From positions 62,001-126,000 of the forward strand of contig NZ_JANFNH010000004.1 in the NCBI RefSeq assembly GCF_024436055.1: DNA of 64,000 nt, read 5' to 3'. Shown here piece by piece: positions 23,355 through 30,876 of this stretch (positions are counted from its first letter, which is position 1; each line of letters opens with the position of its first letter). The position numbers and the translations under genes were made by a program. Under the pieces are notes generated by a model, which was given only the letters and a program-made list of their open reading frames with translations, was not told the DNA's origin and did not search any database. The DNA is from Streptantibioticus rubrisoli. GTDB lineage: Bacteria > Actinomycetota > Actinomycetes > Streptomycetales > Streptomycetaceae.

Positions 23355-24155
23355 ATGAGGCTCACCCGGCTTGTCGTCACCCTGTCCGCCCTGCCTCTCC
23401 TCGCGGCCCTCACCCTGTGGGGCCCAAGCAGCGCGGACGCGGTGGGGCCGCCCGGCTATGTGGCGCTCGGCGATTCGTACTCCGCCGGGGTGGGCGCGGG
23501 CGGCACCATCGCGTCCAGCGGAAGCTGCCGACGCAGCACCAACGCCTATCCGCGGCTGTGGGCCGTGCGGACCGCCCCCGCGTCGTTCGGCTTCCCCGCG
23601 TGCGACGGGGCCACCACGACGGACGTCCTCAACGGCCAACTGGACCAGCTCAGTTCGGCCACCGGTCTGGTCAGCATCACCGTAGGCGGCGACGACGCGG
23701 GCTTCGCCGATGTGATGGCCACCTGCGCGGTGCCCACCGGCCTGCTGTGTCTGCCACGGGTGGACCGGGCCCGGGGCTTCGTGCGCGACACCCTGCCGGG
23801 GCGGCTGGACGCCCTCTACTCCGCGATTCGTGACCGGGCGCCGGGCGCGCGGGTGGTGGTGCTCGGCTACCCGCGCTTCTACCAACTCGACGGCGGCTGC
23901 CTGGCCGGGCTTGAGGAGGCCAAGCGCGTGGCCATCGACACGGCGATCGACGAGTTGGACACCGTCATCGCCAAGCGCGCCGCCGCGCACGGCTTCGTCT
24001 TCGGTGACGTACGCGGCGCCTTCGCCGCCCACGAGATCTGCGGCCGGGACCCCTGGCTGCACAGCGTGACCGTTCCGCTCGGTGACTCGTACCACCCGAC
24101 CGCGGTGGGACAGTCGCGCGGGTACCTTCCGGTGTTCACCGCGGCCGCCATCTGA
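23355..24155 (+). CDS. Secreted SGNH/GDSL lipase-esterase with altered oxyanion-hole residue
   Basis: A 266-residue secreted hydrolase. The signal peptide (about 1-29) ends SSADA. Block I is VALGDSYSAG (S41 nucleophile) and block V is GDSYHPT (D244, H247). Six cysteines fit the three disulphides of Streptomyces SGNH lipases. Block III, normally GGND in this subgroup, reads VGGDDAGF, so the oxyanion-hole Asn is Asp (D113), a one-base change. Activity may be reduced. The ATG start has AGAGAGG upstream. Short repeats of CCACGCACA type (23288-23345) lie in its leader and promoter region. Confidence 0.88.
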   Translation: MRLTRLVVTLSALPLLAALTLWGPSSADAVGPPGYVALGDSYSAGVGAGGTIASSGSCRRSTNAYPRLWAVRTAPASFGFPACDGATTTDVLNGQLDQLSSATGLVSITVGGDDAGFADVMATCAVPTGLLCLPRVDRARGFVRDTLPGRLDALYSAIRDRAPGARVVVLGYPRFYQLDGGCLAGLEEAKRVAIDTAIDELDTVIAKRAAAHGFVFGDVRGAFAAHEICGRDPWLHSVTVPLGDSYHPTAVGQSRGYLPVFTAAAI

Positions 24156-24318
24156 CGTTCGCCTCGGCACTCGGCCAACTACCGTGCGTACCCGTGGTGT
24201 CGGGGGCAACACGCCTGTTCGGCAGGTGAATCCGAGGGCTGTGGATGCGCGGGTGACGCGGCGGGGAGGTAGGGTTACGCTGCCCGGGCCGGGTGCCTCG
24301 TACGGGTGGGGAGAAGTA

Positions 24319-24579
24319 ATGGAGCAAATAGTGCGCAGCAGGCCGCGTGTGCCTGCGATCAACTGCGGGAGCAGCGCGACCAGTGCGCGCCTCGACCGTC
24401 ATCTGGCGGTGCTCGGCGGCCCCGCCGTGCCGCCGCGCGAGACGGCTGACGCGACGCTGCTGATGCGGGAGTTGACGGCCCGGGACACCTGCCCGGCCAG
24501 GGAGAACCGCGGCGCCCGCGTCTCGCTGTTCGCACCGCTGCGCCGGCTGCGCCGGTCGCTGTTCGGTAGCCGCGGCTGA
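24319..24579 (+). CDS. Small conserved Streptomyces protein, unknown function
   Basis: An 86-residue basic protein beginning MEQIVRSRPRVPAINCGSSA and ending LFAPLRRLRRSLFGSRG. The ATG has GGGGAGAAG correctly spaced, and codon positions are strongly GC-biased, so I consider it real. I recall near-identical small proteins in other Streptomyces genomes with the phrase ARLDRHLAVLGGPAVP, but no function. The amphipathic Arg-rich tail could bind nucleic acid or membrane. A stable hairpin follows the stop. Confidence 0.75.
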   Translation: MEQIVRSRPRVPAINCGSSATSARLDRHLAVLGGPAVPPRETADATLLMRELTARDTCPARENRGARVSLFAPLRRLRRSLFGSRG

Positions 24580-24591
24580 CCTGACGCCGCC

Positions 24592-24624
24592 TGGACCGAC
24601 GGGACCCCCGTGCCCCTCGGTCCA
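24592..24624. terminator. Hairpin between small protein gene and ABC permease gene
   Basis: TGGACCGA (24592-24599) pairs with TCGGTCCA (24617-24624), with a further inner ACGGG/CCCGT pairing. It separates convergent genes. There is no U-tract, so it is inferred as a GC-type terminator. Confidence 0.5.
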
Positions 24625-24726
24625 CCCGGCGCACCCTTCCCCGAGGCCATCCGGCGCCCCAACCCGGCAGGGGGCGCCGACACCGTGCGGTGCGGACATC
24701 ACCAAGGTGATTCCCGTTCGCGCCGG

Positions 24727-25542
24727 TCAGCGACCGCTGCGCGCGAACCGCCGTACCGCCAGCGGCACGAAGACCGCGAGCAGCACCAGGGACCACACCA
24801 GCGCGCCCGCCACCGGATGCGCCACCGGCCAGGCCGCGCCGGGCTGTGGCAGCGCGTTGCCGGTCAGGTCGCGGCAGGCGGCGACCACCGCGCTGATCGG
24901 GTTCCACTCGGCCACCGTGCGCAGCCAGCCGGGCATGCTGGTCGGCGGCACGTAGGTGTTGGAGATCAGCGTCAGCGCGAAGATCAGGCTGCTGAGCTGG
25001 CCCGCCGCCTCCTCGTTGCCGAGCAGCAGTCCCAGGTACTGCCCGATCCATCCGGCGGCGAACCGGAACAGCAGCACCAGCCCCAGCGCGCCGAGCGCGC
25101 TCGCCGCACCGCCCCTGATGCGCCAGCCCACCGCCAGGCCCGCCAGCACCATGGGCACCATCGCGACGGCGGCGACGAACACCTCCGACAGCGCCTGCCC
25201 CAGTGGTACCGCGCTACGGCTCACCGGCAGGCTGCGGAACCGGTCCATCACCCCGCGCTGCGCGTCATAGGCGGCGGTGATCATGCCGGTCATCATGCCG
25301 TTCGCGGCGATCGACACGAACAGCCCCGGCACCAGGTACGCGCGGTAGTCCGCGCCGTCCGGCAGGGCCATCGCACCGCCGAAGACATACCCGAACAACA
25401 GCAGCATCAGGATGGGTGCGGCGAGGGTGAGCACGATCAGACTCGGTGCGCTGCGCAGCCGTTGCAGATGGCGGATCATCATCGCCCAGCCGTCGTAGGC
25501 CCATTGGCCGGGGCGGTCGACTGCGACGGAGGGAGTGGTCAT
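24727..25542 (-). CDS. ABC-2 type permease (DrrB-like)
   Basis: A 271-residue exporter membrane subunit with six spans. The ABC-2 signature region QRGVMDRFRSLPVSRSAVPLG follows the third span, as in daunorubicin-type DrrB. It pairs with the ATPase encoded just upstream on the same strand, the two reading frames overlapping by ATGA. Probable drug or lipid export, substrate unknown. The operon is divergent from a TetR gene with a palindromic operator between them. Confidence 0.92.
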   Translation of the reverse strand: MTTPSVAVDRPGQWAYDGWAMMIRHLQRLRSAPSLIVLTLAAPILMLLLFGYVFGGAMALPDGADYRAYLVPGLFVSIAANGMMTGMITAAYDAQRGVMDRFRSLPVSRSAVPLGQALSEVFVAAVAMVPMVLAGLAVGWRIRGGAASALGALGLVLLFRFAAGWIGQYLGLLLGNEEAAGQLSSLIFALTLISNTYVPPTSMPGWLRTVAEWNPISAVVAACRDLTGNALPQPGAAWPVAHPVAGALVWSLVLLAVFVPLAVRRFARSGR

Positions 25543-26489
25543 GCGGCTGTCTCCTCAGCGGGGTTGGTGAGGCGTAGGAAGGCCTCGTCCAATGTCGGGC
25601 GGCGCAAGGTGGCGTCGATCAACGGGACTCGGGCGGCGTCGAGTTCGCGGACGACCAGCGGCAGGGTCAGGGTCGGATCGGTGGCCACCGCACCGGCGGT
25701 GCGGCGTTCCGCGTCGACCACGACCGCGGAGCCGGTCAGCGCGGTGAGCACGTCGGCCGCGGCGGTCAGCGCCCGCTCGTGCTCGACCACCACCTCGGCG
25801 TAGGAACCGATCTCGGCCTTGAGCTGGGCTGGGGTGCCGCGCACGGTGGCGCGTCCCTCGTCGACGAGCACCACCTCGTGGGCCAGGCGGTCGGCTTCCT
25901 CCAGGTACTGCGTGGTCAGCAGCACGGTCGTGCCGGAGTCGGCGAGTTCGCGGACCGCCGTCCAGATCCCGTCCCGGCTGACCGGGTCGAGGCCTGTGGT
26001 CGGCTCGTCCAGGAAGAGCACCCGCGGCCTGCTGAGCATGCAGGCGGCGAGGTCCAGTCGGCGGCGCATACCGCCGGAGTAGGTACGGGTCGGCCGGTCC
26101 GCGGCCTCGCCCAGGCCGAACCGCTCCAGCATCCCGTCCGCCCGGGCCCGGCCCGACGCACCGCGCAGCCGGTGCAACCGGGCGAACAGCCTCAGGTTCT
26201 GTCGCCCGGTCAAGTCACCGTCCACGCCGGTGTGTTGACCGGTGACGCTGATGCCGGCCCGTACGGCGTGCGGCTCGGTGCGCACGTCGTGGCCCGCGAC
26301 CCGCGCGGTACCGGCGTCCGGGGGGCTCAGCGTGGTCAGCACGCGGACGGCGGTGGTCTTGCCCGCGCCGTTGCGGCCGAGCAGTCCGCACACGGTGCCT
26401 TCGGGGACGGCCAGATCGAGCCCGCGCAGCGCGTGGACCTTGCCGAAGTGTTTCTCCAGCCCCTCACTGAGTACAGCGTACGTAGTCAT
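25539..26489 (-). CDS. ABC transporter ATP-binding protein (DrrA-like)
   Basis: A 316-residue ATPase. Walker A is GRNGAGKTT (38-46), the signature YSGGMRRRLDLA, and Walker B VLFLDEPTTGLDP followed by switch-His-like LTTQYLEEADRL. The C-terminal extension (about 220-316) is typical of DrrA exporters. The start at ATG 26489 is preferred to the upstream ATG at 26501. The second TetR-type site lies within the first codons (26470-26486), so the repressor may also block elongation or initiation there. Confidence 0.93.
   Translation of the reverse strand: MTTYAVLSEGLEKHFGKVHALRGLDLAVPEGTVCGLLGRNGAGKTTAVRVLTTLSPPDAGTARVAGHDVRTEPHAVRAGISVTGQHTGVDGDLTGRQNLRLFARLHRLRGASGRARADGMLERFGLGEAADRPTRTYSGGMRRRLDLAACMLSRPRVLFLDEPTTGLDPVSRDGIWTAVRELADSGTTVLLTTQYLEEADRLAHEVVLVDEGRATVRGTPAQLKAEIGSYAEVVVEHERALTAAADVLTALTGSAVVVDAERRTAGAVATDPTLTLPLVVRELDAARVPLIDATLRRPTLDEAFLRLTNPAEETAA
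26470..26486. promoter_or_regulatory. Secondary TetR operator overlapping the start of the DrrA-like gene
   Basis: AGTACAGCGTACGTAGT on the plus strand carries the core GTAC-N3-GTAC seen in the main operator. On the minus strand it reads ACTACGTACGCTGTACT, matching the first 15 of the main site's ACTACGTACGGTGTAC with one difference. Centre-to-centre distance to the main site is 41 bp, about four helical turns. Confidence 0.5.
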
Positions 26490-26508
26490 GGCCCGCAGCA
26501 TAGCCCAC

Positions 26509-26525
26509 TACGTACGGTGTACGTA
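26509..26525. promoter_or_regulatory. TetR operator between the exporter operon and its regulator
   Basis: TACGTACGGTGTACGTA is a perfect seven-base inverted repeat with a three-base spacer. It lies in the 81-bp divergent region and just ahead of a TAGGAT -10-like hexamer (26528-26533) reading toward the tetR gene. It is the expected binding site of the adjacent TetR. Confidence 0.75.
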
Positions 26526-26570
26526 ACTAGGATGGTGGGACGAGGGAAGCGCGACGACAGGTGATGAGCG

Positions 26571-27266
26571 ATGCCAGGCAGTGAGTCTTCGGACGTACCC
26601 GATGTGATCTGGGAGCGCCCGGAGCGTGCCGCCCGTGGGCCCAGGCCCGCGCACAGCCGTGCGGAGATCGCCGACGCGGCGGTCCGGGTCGCGGACGCGG
26701 ACGGGCTTGACGCGGTCTCGATGCGCAAGGTCGCCGCGGAGATCGGCTGCGGCACGATGTCGCTCTACAACTACGTGGCGGGCAAGGAGGACCTGTACGA
26801 GTTGATGGTGGACGCGGTCAGCGGTGAGTACGTCTTCCCCGACCGGCCGTCGGGGGACTGGCGCGCCGACCTGCTGGCACTGGCCCGCCAGACCCGGGCC
26901 CTGATGCACCGGCACCCCTGGCTGACCAAGGTGCTGTCGCAGCGCTACATACTGGGCCCCAACGTGCTGCGGTACTCCGAGTACTGCCTGTGGGTGCTGG
27001 AGAGTCTGGACCGTGACTCCGGGACCAAGATGGAGCTGATCGGGGTGATCAACGGGTTGGTCACGGCGTACGTGGCCAACGAGTTGGCGATGGGTGAGGG
27101 CGCCCCGCAGGAAGTGGCCACCCGCATGGCTTATCTGGCACGTGAGTTGGGCGGCGGTCAGTACCCCCGCCTGGCGGCGGCGCTGGGGAGCGCTCCCGCG
27201 CTCACGGACCCGGATGCCACCTTCGACCGCGTCCTCGGGCGGATCCTCAACGGGTACGCGGCGTAG
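26571..27266 (+). CDS. TetR-family repressor of the DrrAB-like exporter
   Basis: A 231-residue regulator. The HTH (about 30-75) contains SRAEIADAAVRVADADGLDAVSMRK followed by CGTMSLYNYVAGKEDL, written here in parts. The C-terminal domain (about 90-225) is the TetR_C type seen in tetracycline and antibiotic-efflux regulators. It is divergent from the exporter operon, with a perfect palindrome plus a second partial site. Autorepression and drug-responsive control are inferred. Confidence 0.9.
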   Translation: MPGSESSDVPDVIWERPERAARGPRPAHSRAEIADAAVRVADADGLDAVSMRKVAAEIGCGTMSLYNYVAGKEDLYELMVDAVSGEYVFPDRPSGDWRADLLALARQTRALMHRHPWLTKVLSQRYILGPNVLRYSEYCLWVLESLDRDSGTKMELIGVINGLVTAYVANELAMGEGAPQEVATRMAYLARELGGGQYPRLAAALGSAPALTDPDATFDRVLGRILNGYAA

Positions 27267-27353
27267 GACCGCGGGCTCGCCCGGGGAAGGGTCCGCGGCG
27301 GCGAGCGACCACGGGGGTGGGGTTCGGCGGTGTCGATCCCACCGCGGCCCGCG

Positions 27354-28508
27354 TCACAGCAGGGCGAACTGGCCGCCAGGCCCCTCCTCCGGGTGGTCGA
27401 GTACGGAGGCGGGCCGCCGTGCCGAGGGGGGCACCGGGAGTACGCCCGCGGCACGTAGCTCCGCCGCGCCGGTACGCGGACCCGCGTCCAGGGCGGCGGC
27501 CAACTCCGTTCGCCGCGCCCGGAGTTCGGAGAGCAGCGCCAGCACCGTGATGAGCTCCAGCAGATCCGACGTCCACTCCTGCGGCCACGCGGCGGGACCG
27601 ATCGCCGCCAGCGCACCGGCCTGCTCCGTCCCCTTACGAGCGTCGAACCACGCCTGAAGCACGCGTACTCCGCCCGCGTGGAAGTCCCAAGCCTCGCGCG
27701 GTACCGGCGAGATGCGCCCCTCACCCACGAACAGGGCCTCCTCCTGGTCGTCGTACCGCAGCGAGTCCGGCCGGTCGGGCAACGGCGCGCGTACATACGG
27801 TCGCCGCCCGCCGGGCAGCCGTGGCCGGGTACCGGTGCGCGCGCCACGGGTGTGGACATCCAGCATCTCGCGGCCCAACTCAACTCCCGCGTCCCACAGT
27901 TCACCGCTCGCCGGGAGCGGCACCACCCGGCCCGCGCAGAACGCGGTGATCCACGCCAGCAGGTCCTCGGCACGGACCTCCCGTTCACAACGCTTGCCGA
28001 GATGGTCGAGCAGTCCGGGCGCGACATTGGGCTCCACCCCGCCGGGGCGGCGGTACAGCGGACGGATCCGGCCCGGCCCGTCCGGCAGCAGCGCGGTGCA
28101 CACCACCGCGGAGCCGGAATCCTGCTCAACGGCGAAGACCTGCCGATGGTCCGCGACCCGCCACAACTGAGGGCGGGCGGCGTCCAGCAACCGGTTGTCG
28201 GGAATCAGCCACTGCTGGTCGTACGGCCCGTGCAGCACCCGCACCGGATCGGGGCACGGCCCCCGCTCGTCGGCCAGGGTGCCCGACGGCGCGGGATGCC
28301 CGGGCAGTTGCGCCACGACGCTGCGCACGGTACGGGAGCGGCTCGGGCAGAACAGCGTCTCGCGCTCGCCGCGCAGCAGGGCGTCCCAACGGGCCCGCAG
28401 CGACTTCGAGTCCGGGGCCATCACCCAGCCCCTGCCGAACCGAGGCGGTGCGGTGGACCATGGCATCAGGTCGTCGAGCAGGGGCGCGTCGTCGCTCACC
28501 GCACGCAT
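27354..28508 (-). CDS. Orphan type ISP restriction-modification C-terminal (specificity-like) domain protein
   Basis: A 384-residue protein that matches the C-terminal domain of type ISP restriction enzymes (LlaBIII-like): LLDDLMPWSTAPPRFGRGW at the start, DQQWLIPDNRLLDAARPQLW and LYRRPGGVEPNVAPGLLDHL in the middle. It has no methyltransferase motifs (no NPPY), no nuclease or helicase domain, and no such genes beside it. Streptomyces genomes commonly carry this solo form (recalled, not checked), and its role is unknown. The ATG at 28508 is tentative, and a GTG at 28499 is possible. Confidence 0.75.
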   Translation of the reverse strand: MRAVSDDAPLLDDLMPWSTAPPRFGRGWVMAPDSKSLRARWDALLRGERETLFCPSRSRTVRSVVAQLPGHPAPSGTLADERGPCPDPVRVLHGPYDQQWLIPDNRLLDAARPQLWRVADHRQVFAVEQDSGSAVVCTALLPDGPGRIRPLYRRPGGVEPNVAPGLLDHLGKRCEREVRAEDLLAWITAFCAGRVVPLPASGELWDAGVELGREMLDVHTRGARTGTRPRLPGGRRPYVRAPLPDRPDSLRYDDQEEALFVGEGRISPVPREAWDFHAGGVRVLQAWFDARKGTEQAGALAAIGPAAWPQEWTSDLLELITVLALLSELRARRTELAAALDAGPRTGAAELRAAGVLPVPPSARRPASVLDHPEEGPGGQFALL

Positions 28509-28521
28509 GGTAGTGGGACCG

Positions 28522-28577
28522 GGCGGCGCCTTCCCGGGGGATGCCCCCCAGCCGGTACACCCACCCTGGGCGCCGCC
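28522..28577. terminator. Hairpin between GntR gene and type ISP-like gene
   Basis: GGCGGCGCC (28522-28530) pairs with GGCGCCGCC (28569-28577), and a smaller GGGGG/CCCCC hairpin lies in the loop. It could end the hmgA-gntR transcript before the next leftward gene. Confidence 0.45.
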
Positions 28578-28590
28578 GCGAGGCGGATCA

Positions 28591-29337
28591 CTACCGCGCC
28601 TCCATCGTGACCGAGAAGGTGAACCGGTCGCCGCGGTAGTGGATGCGCGCCACGTCGACCGCCCGGCCGTCCGCGTCGTAGGTGACCCCGGTGTAGTGCA
28701 GGATCGGGCTGCACAGCGGTACGTCCAGCAGACGCGCGGTCTCCGGATCGGCCAGCCTGGCCTCCACGGTGTCGGTGATCCGGCTGATCCGCACCCCCAG
28801 CCGGTCCCGCAGCACCTTGGTCATCGGCCAGTGTTCGAGATCGGCGAGGTCGATGCGGTCGGCCAGTTCCGGCAGGACGTGGTTCTCCGCCCAGTTGGTG
28901 GGCTCACCGCTGTCGTCCCGGCGCAGCCTGCGGTAGGAGACCAGCTCGGCCGCGCCGGGGAAGTGCTCACTGATCTCGGCGGGCACCGGCACCGTGCCGT
29001 GGCCGAGGATCGTGGCCCGCATGCCCGACTGCTGGGCCACGATCGCGTCCACCGAACCCAGCAGCCGGACCGGTGCGGCCCGCCGGGCCCCCGGTTCGAT
29101 GAAGGTGCCGCGCCGCCGGTGGCGGCTGATCAGCCCCTCCTCCTCAAGGGACTTCAGCGCCTGCCGCATGGTGAGCACGCTGACGCCGTAGTGCGCGGCC
29201 AGGTCGTCCTCGGTCGGCAGCCGGAGCGGTGCGTCCGCGCTGCGGCCGAGTATGGAGGCGCGCAGTGACTGCGACACCTGGTACCACAACGGGAGTTTGC
29301 GGTTCAGGGTGAGCGAATCAGGGGCGAATGAGGTCAA
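28591..29337 (-). CDS. GntR/HutC-family regulator next to hmgA
   Basis: A 248-residue HutC-type regulator. The N-terminal wHTH has LPTEDDLAAHYGVSVLTMRQ and a GTFIE wing end. The UTRA effector domain follows (about 90-245, with VSYRRLRRDDSGEPTNWAEN and ITRITDTVEA-like strands). The start is TTG with CGGAG at good spacing. It lies 33 bp downstream of hmgA on the same strand, so it may be cotranscribed and could sense an aromatic or amino-acid catabolite such as homogentisate. The long inverted repeat upstream of hmgA is a candidate target. Confidence 0.85.
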   Translation of the reverse strand: MTSFAPDSLTLNRKLPLWYQVSQSLRASILGRSADAPLRLPTEDDLAAHYGVSVLTMRQALKSLEEEGLISRHRRRGTFIEPGARRAAPVRLLGSVDAIVAQQSGMRATILGHGTVPVPAEISEHFPGAAELVSYRRLRRDDSGEPTNWAENHVLPELADRIDLADLEHWPMTKVLRDRLGVRISRITDTVEARLADPETARLLDVPLCSPILHYTGVTYDADGRAVDVARIHYRGDRFTFSVTMEAR

Positions 29338-29370
29338 GTCCGCTCCGGCGTACGTGGGTTCGTGGGCGGG

Positions 29371-30720
29371 CTACGCCCTGAAGTGACGTTCCAGACCCTG
29401 CCACACCGCGTCGTAGTCCTGCTGGCGGTGGTCCGCGTGCAGCGCCTGCGCGGTCGGCACCACCGGCCAGCGGGTCTCGAACATGAACGCCAGGCCGTCG
29501 TCGACCTTCTGCGGCTTGAGCTCGGCGGCGCTCGCCTTGTCGAAGGTCTCCCGGTCGGGGCCGTGCGCGGACATCATGTTGTGCAGCGACGAGCCGCCCG
29601 GCACGAAGCCCTCCGCCTTCGCGTCGTAGGCGCCCTCCACCAGGCCCATGAACTCGCTCATCACGTTCCGGTGGAAGTACGGGGGCCGGAAGGTGTCCTC
29701 GCCCACCAGCCAGCGCGGTGCGAAGACCACGAAGTCCACGCTCGCGAGCCCCGGGGTGTCGGTCGGCGAGGTGAGCACGGTGAAGATGGACGGGTCCGGG
29801 TGGTCGTAGGAGATCGAGCCGATCACGTTGAACCGGTGCAGGTCGTACACGTACGGCACGTAGTTGCCGTGCCAGGCGACGACGTCCAGCGGGGAGTGGT
29901 CGTAGGTGGCGGTCCACAGGTTGCCGCCGAACTTGTTCACCACCTCGACCTGGCGGTCTCCGTCGTCTTCGTAGGCGGCGACCGGTGCCAGGAAGTCCCG
30001 TGCGTTGGCGAGCCCGTTGGCGCCGATCGGGCCGAGGTCGGGCAGCCGGAACGGCTGGCCGTAGTTCTCGCAGACGTAGCCGCGCGCCTCGGCGTCCAGC
30101 AGCTCCACGCGGAACCGCATTCCGCGCGGAACCAGCGCGATGTGCCCCGGCTCGGCGCGCAGCAGCCCCAACTCGGTGCGCAGCAGCAGCCCGCCGTGCT
30201 GGGGGACGATCAGCAGCTCGCCGTCGGCGTCGGAGAAGACCCGGTCGGTCATCGAGCGGTTGGCCGCGTACCAGTGGATGGCCATGCCGCTGCGCTGCAG
30301 TACGTCGCCGTTGCCGCCGACGGTCACCAGGCCGTCCAGGAAGTCGGTGGGCTCCTGCGGCACCGGCAGCGGGCTCCAGCGCAGCCGGTTGGGGTCCGGC
30401 ACGGTCTCGGTGAACGGCGCGCTGCGCAGGTGCCTGCTGTCGATGCGGTGGAACGGGGGATGTGCGGCCGACGGCCGGATGCGGTAGAGCCAGCTGCGCC
30501 GGTTGTGGTGGCGCGGCTCGGTGAACGCGGTGCCGGACAGCTGCTCCGCGTACAGCCCGAGGGGTGCGCGCTGCGGTGAGTTGCGGCCGACCGGCAGTGC
30601 GCCCGGTACCGCCTCACTGACGTGTTCGTTGCCGAAGCCGGAGGAGTACGTGAGCGCCTCGGCGGCCTTGCGGGCCGCCTCCACGCCGTTGTCCCCTGCC
30701 CCGTCCCGCGTGCTGCCCAT
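29371..30720 (-). CDS. hmgA: Homogentisate 1,2-dioxygenase
   Basis: Non-haem iron enzyme that opens the ring of homogentisate to maleylacetoacetate in tyrosine and phenylalanine degradation. It is 449 residues, full length for the family. The iron ligands are visible: H350 and E356 in [15 protein letters not shown]386 in MMSAHGPD. It begins with the expected [19 protein letters not shown] block. The ATG at 30720 has GGGAG eight bases upstream. The other pathway genes (maleylacetoacetate isomerase, fumarylacetoacetase) are not adjacent. A perfect 14-bp inverted repeat lies 22 bp upstream of the start. Confidence 0.97.
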   Translation of the reverse strand: MGSTRDGAGDNGVEAARKAAEALTYSSGFGNEHVSEAVPGALPVGRNSPQRAPLGLYAEQLSGTAFTEPRHHNRRSWLYRIRPSAAHPPFHRIDSRHLRSAPFTETVPDPNRLRWSPLPVPQEPTDFLDGLVTVGGNGDVLQRSGMAIHWYAANRSMTDRVFSDADGELLIVPQHGGLLLRTELGLLRAEPGHIALVPRGMRFRVELLDAEARGYVCENYGQPFRLPDLGPIGANGLANARDFLAPVAAYEDDGDRQVEVVNKFGGNLWTATYDHSPLDVVAWHGNYVPYVYDLHRFNVIGSISYDHPDPSIFTVLTSPTDTPGLASVDFVVFAPRWLVGEDTFRPPYFHRNVMSEFMGLVEGAYDAKAEGFVPGGSSLHNMMSAHGPDRETFDKASAAELKPQKVDDGLAFMFETRWPVVPTAQALHADHRQQDYDAVWQGLERHFRA

Positions 30721-30742
30721 GGCGTGCTCCCGACCTCCGAGT

Positions 30743-30776
30743 GCTGGAATCCTATGCCCGAACATAGGATTCCAGC
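30743..30776. promoter_or_regulatory. Perfect 14-bp inverted repeat upstream of hmgA
   Basis: GCTGGAATCCTATG (30743-30756) and CATAGGATTCCAGC (30763-30776) are exact reverse complements separated by CCCGAA. Unusually for this DNA, the arms are AT-containing. The location suggests an operator or a leader hairpin controlling hmgA. Confidence 0.65.
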
Positions 30777-30816
30777 GGCGTGCCGTCAATCACCCCCGGC
30801 ATGCTGGTGCCCCGGT

Positions 30817-30833
30817 AACTAGCGCCGTTAGTT
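30817..30833. promoter_or_regulatory. AACTAGC-type TetR operator, ALDH/ADH operon
   Basis: AACTAGCGCCGTTAGTT is an inverted repeat (six of seven arm bases) 43 bp upstream of the aldehyde dehydrogenase GTG. A matching site, AACTAGCAGCGCTAATT, lies at 34170-34186 beside the tetR gene. The shared sequence makes both likely targets of that TetR. Confidence 0.7.
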
Positions 30834-30876
30834 TGAGGTCTGCAGGCAGCCGTACCCGGCTCGGAAGGACGACGAC

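Noticed and set aside
26085-27306. Hairpins at GC-rich sites such as 27275-27306 as riboswitches or small RNA genes
   Set aside because: Simple short stems only. No conserved riboswitch core could be recognised, and such stems are frequent by chance at this GC content.
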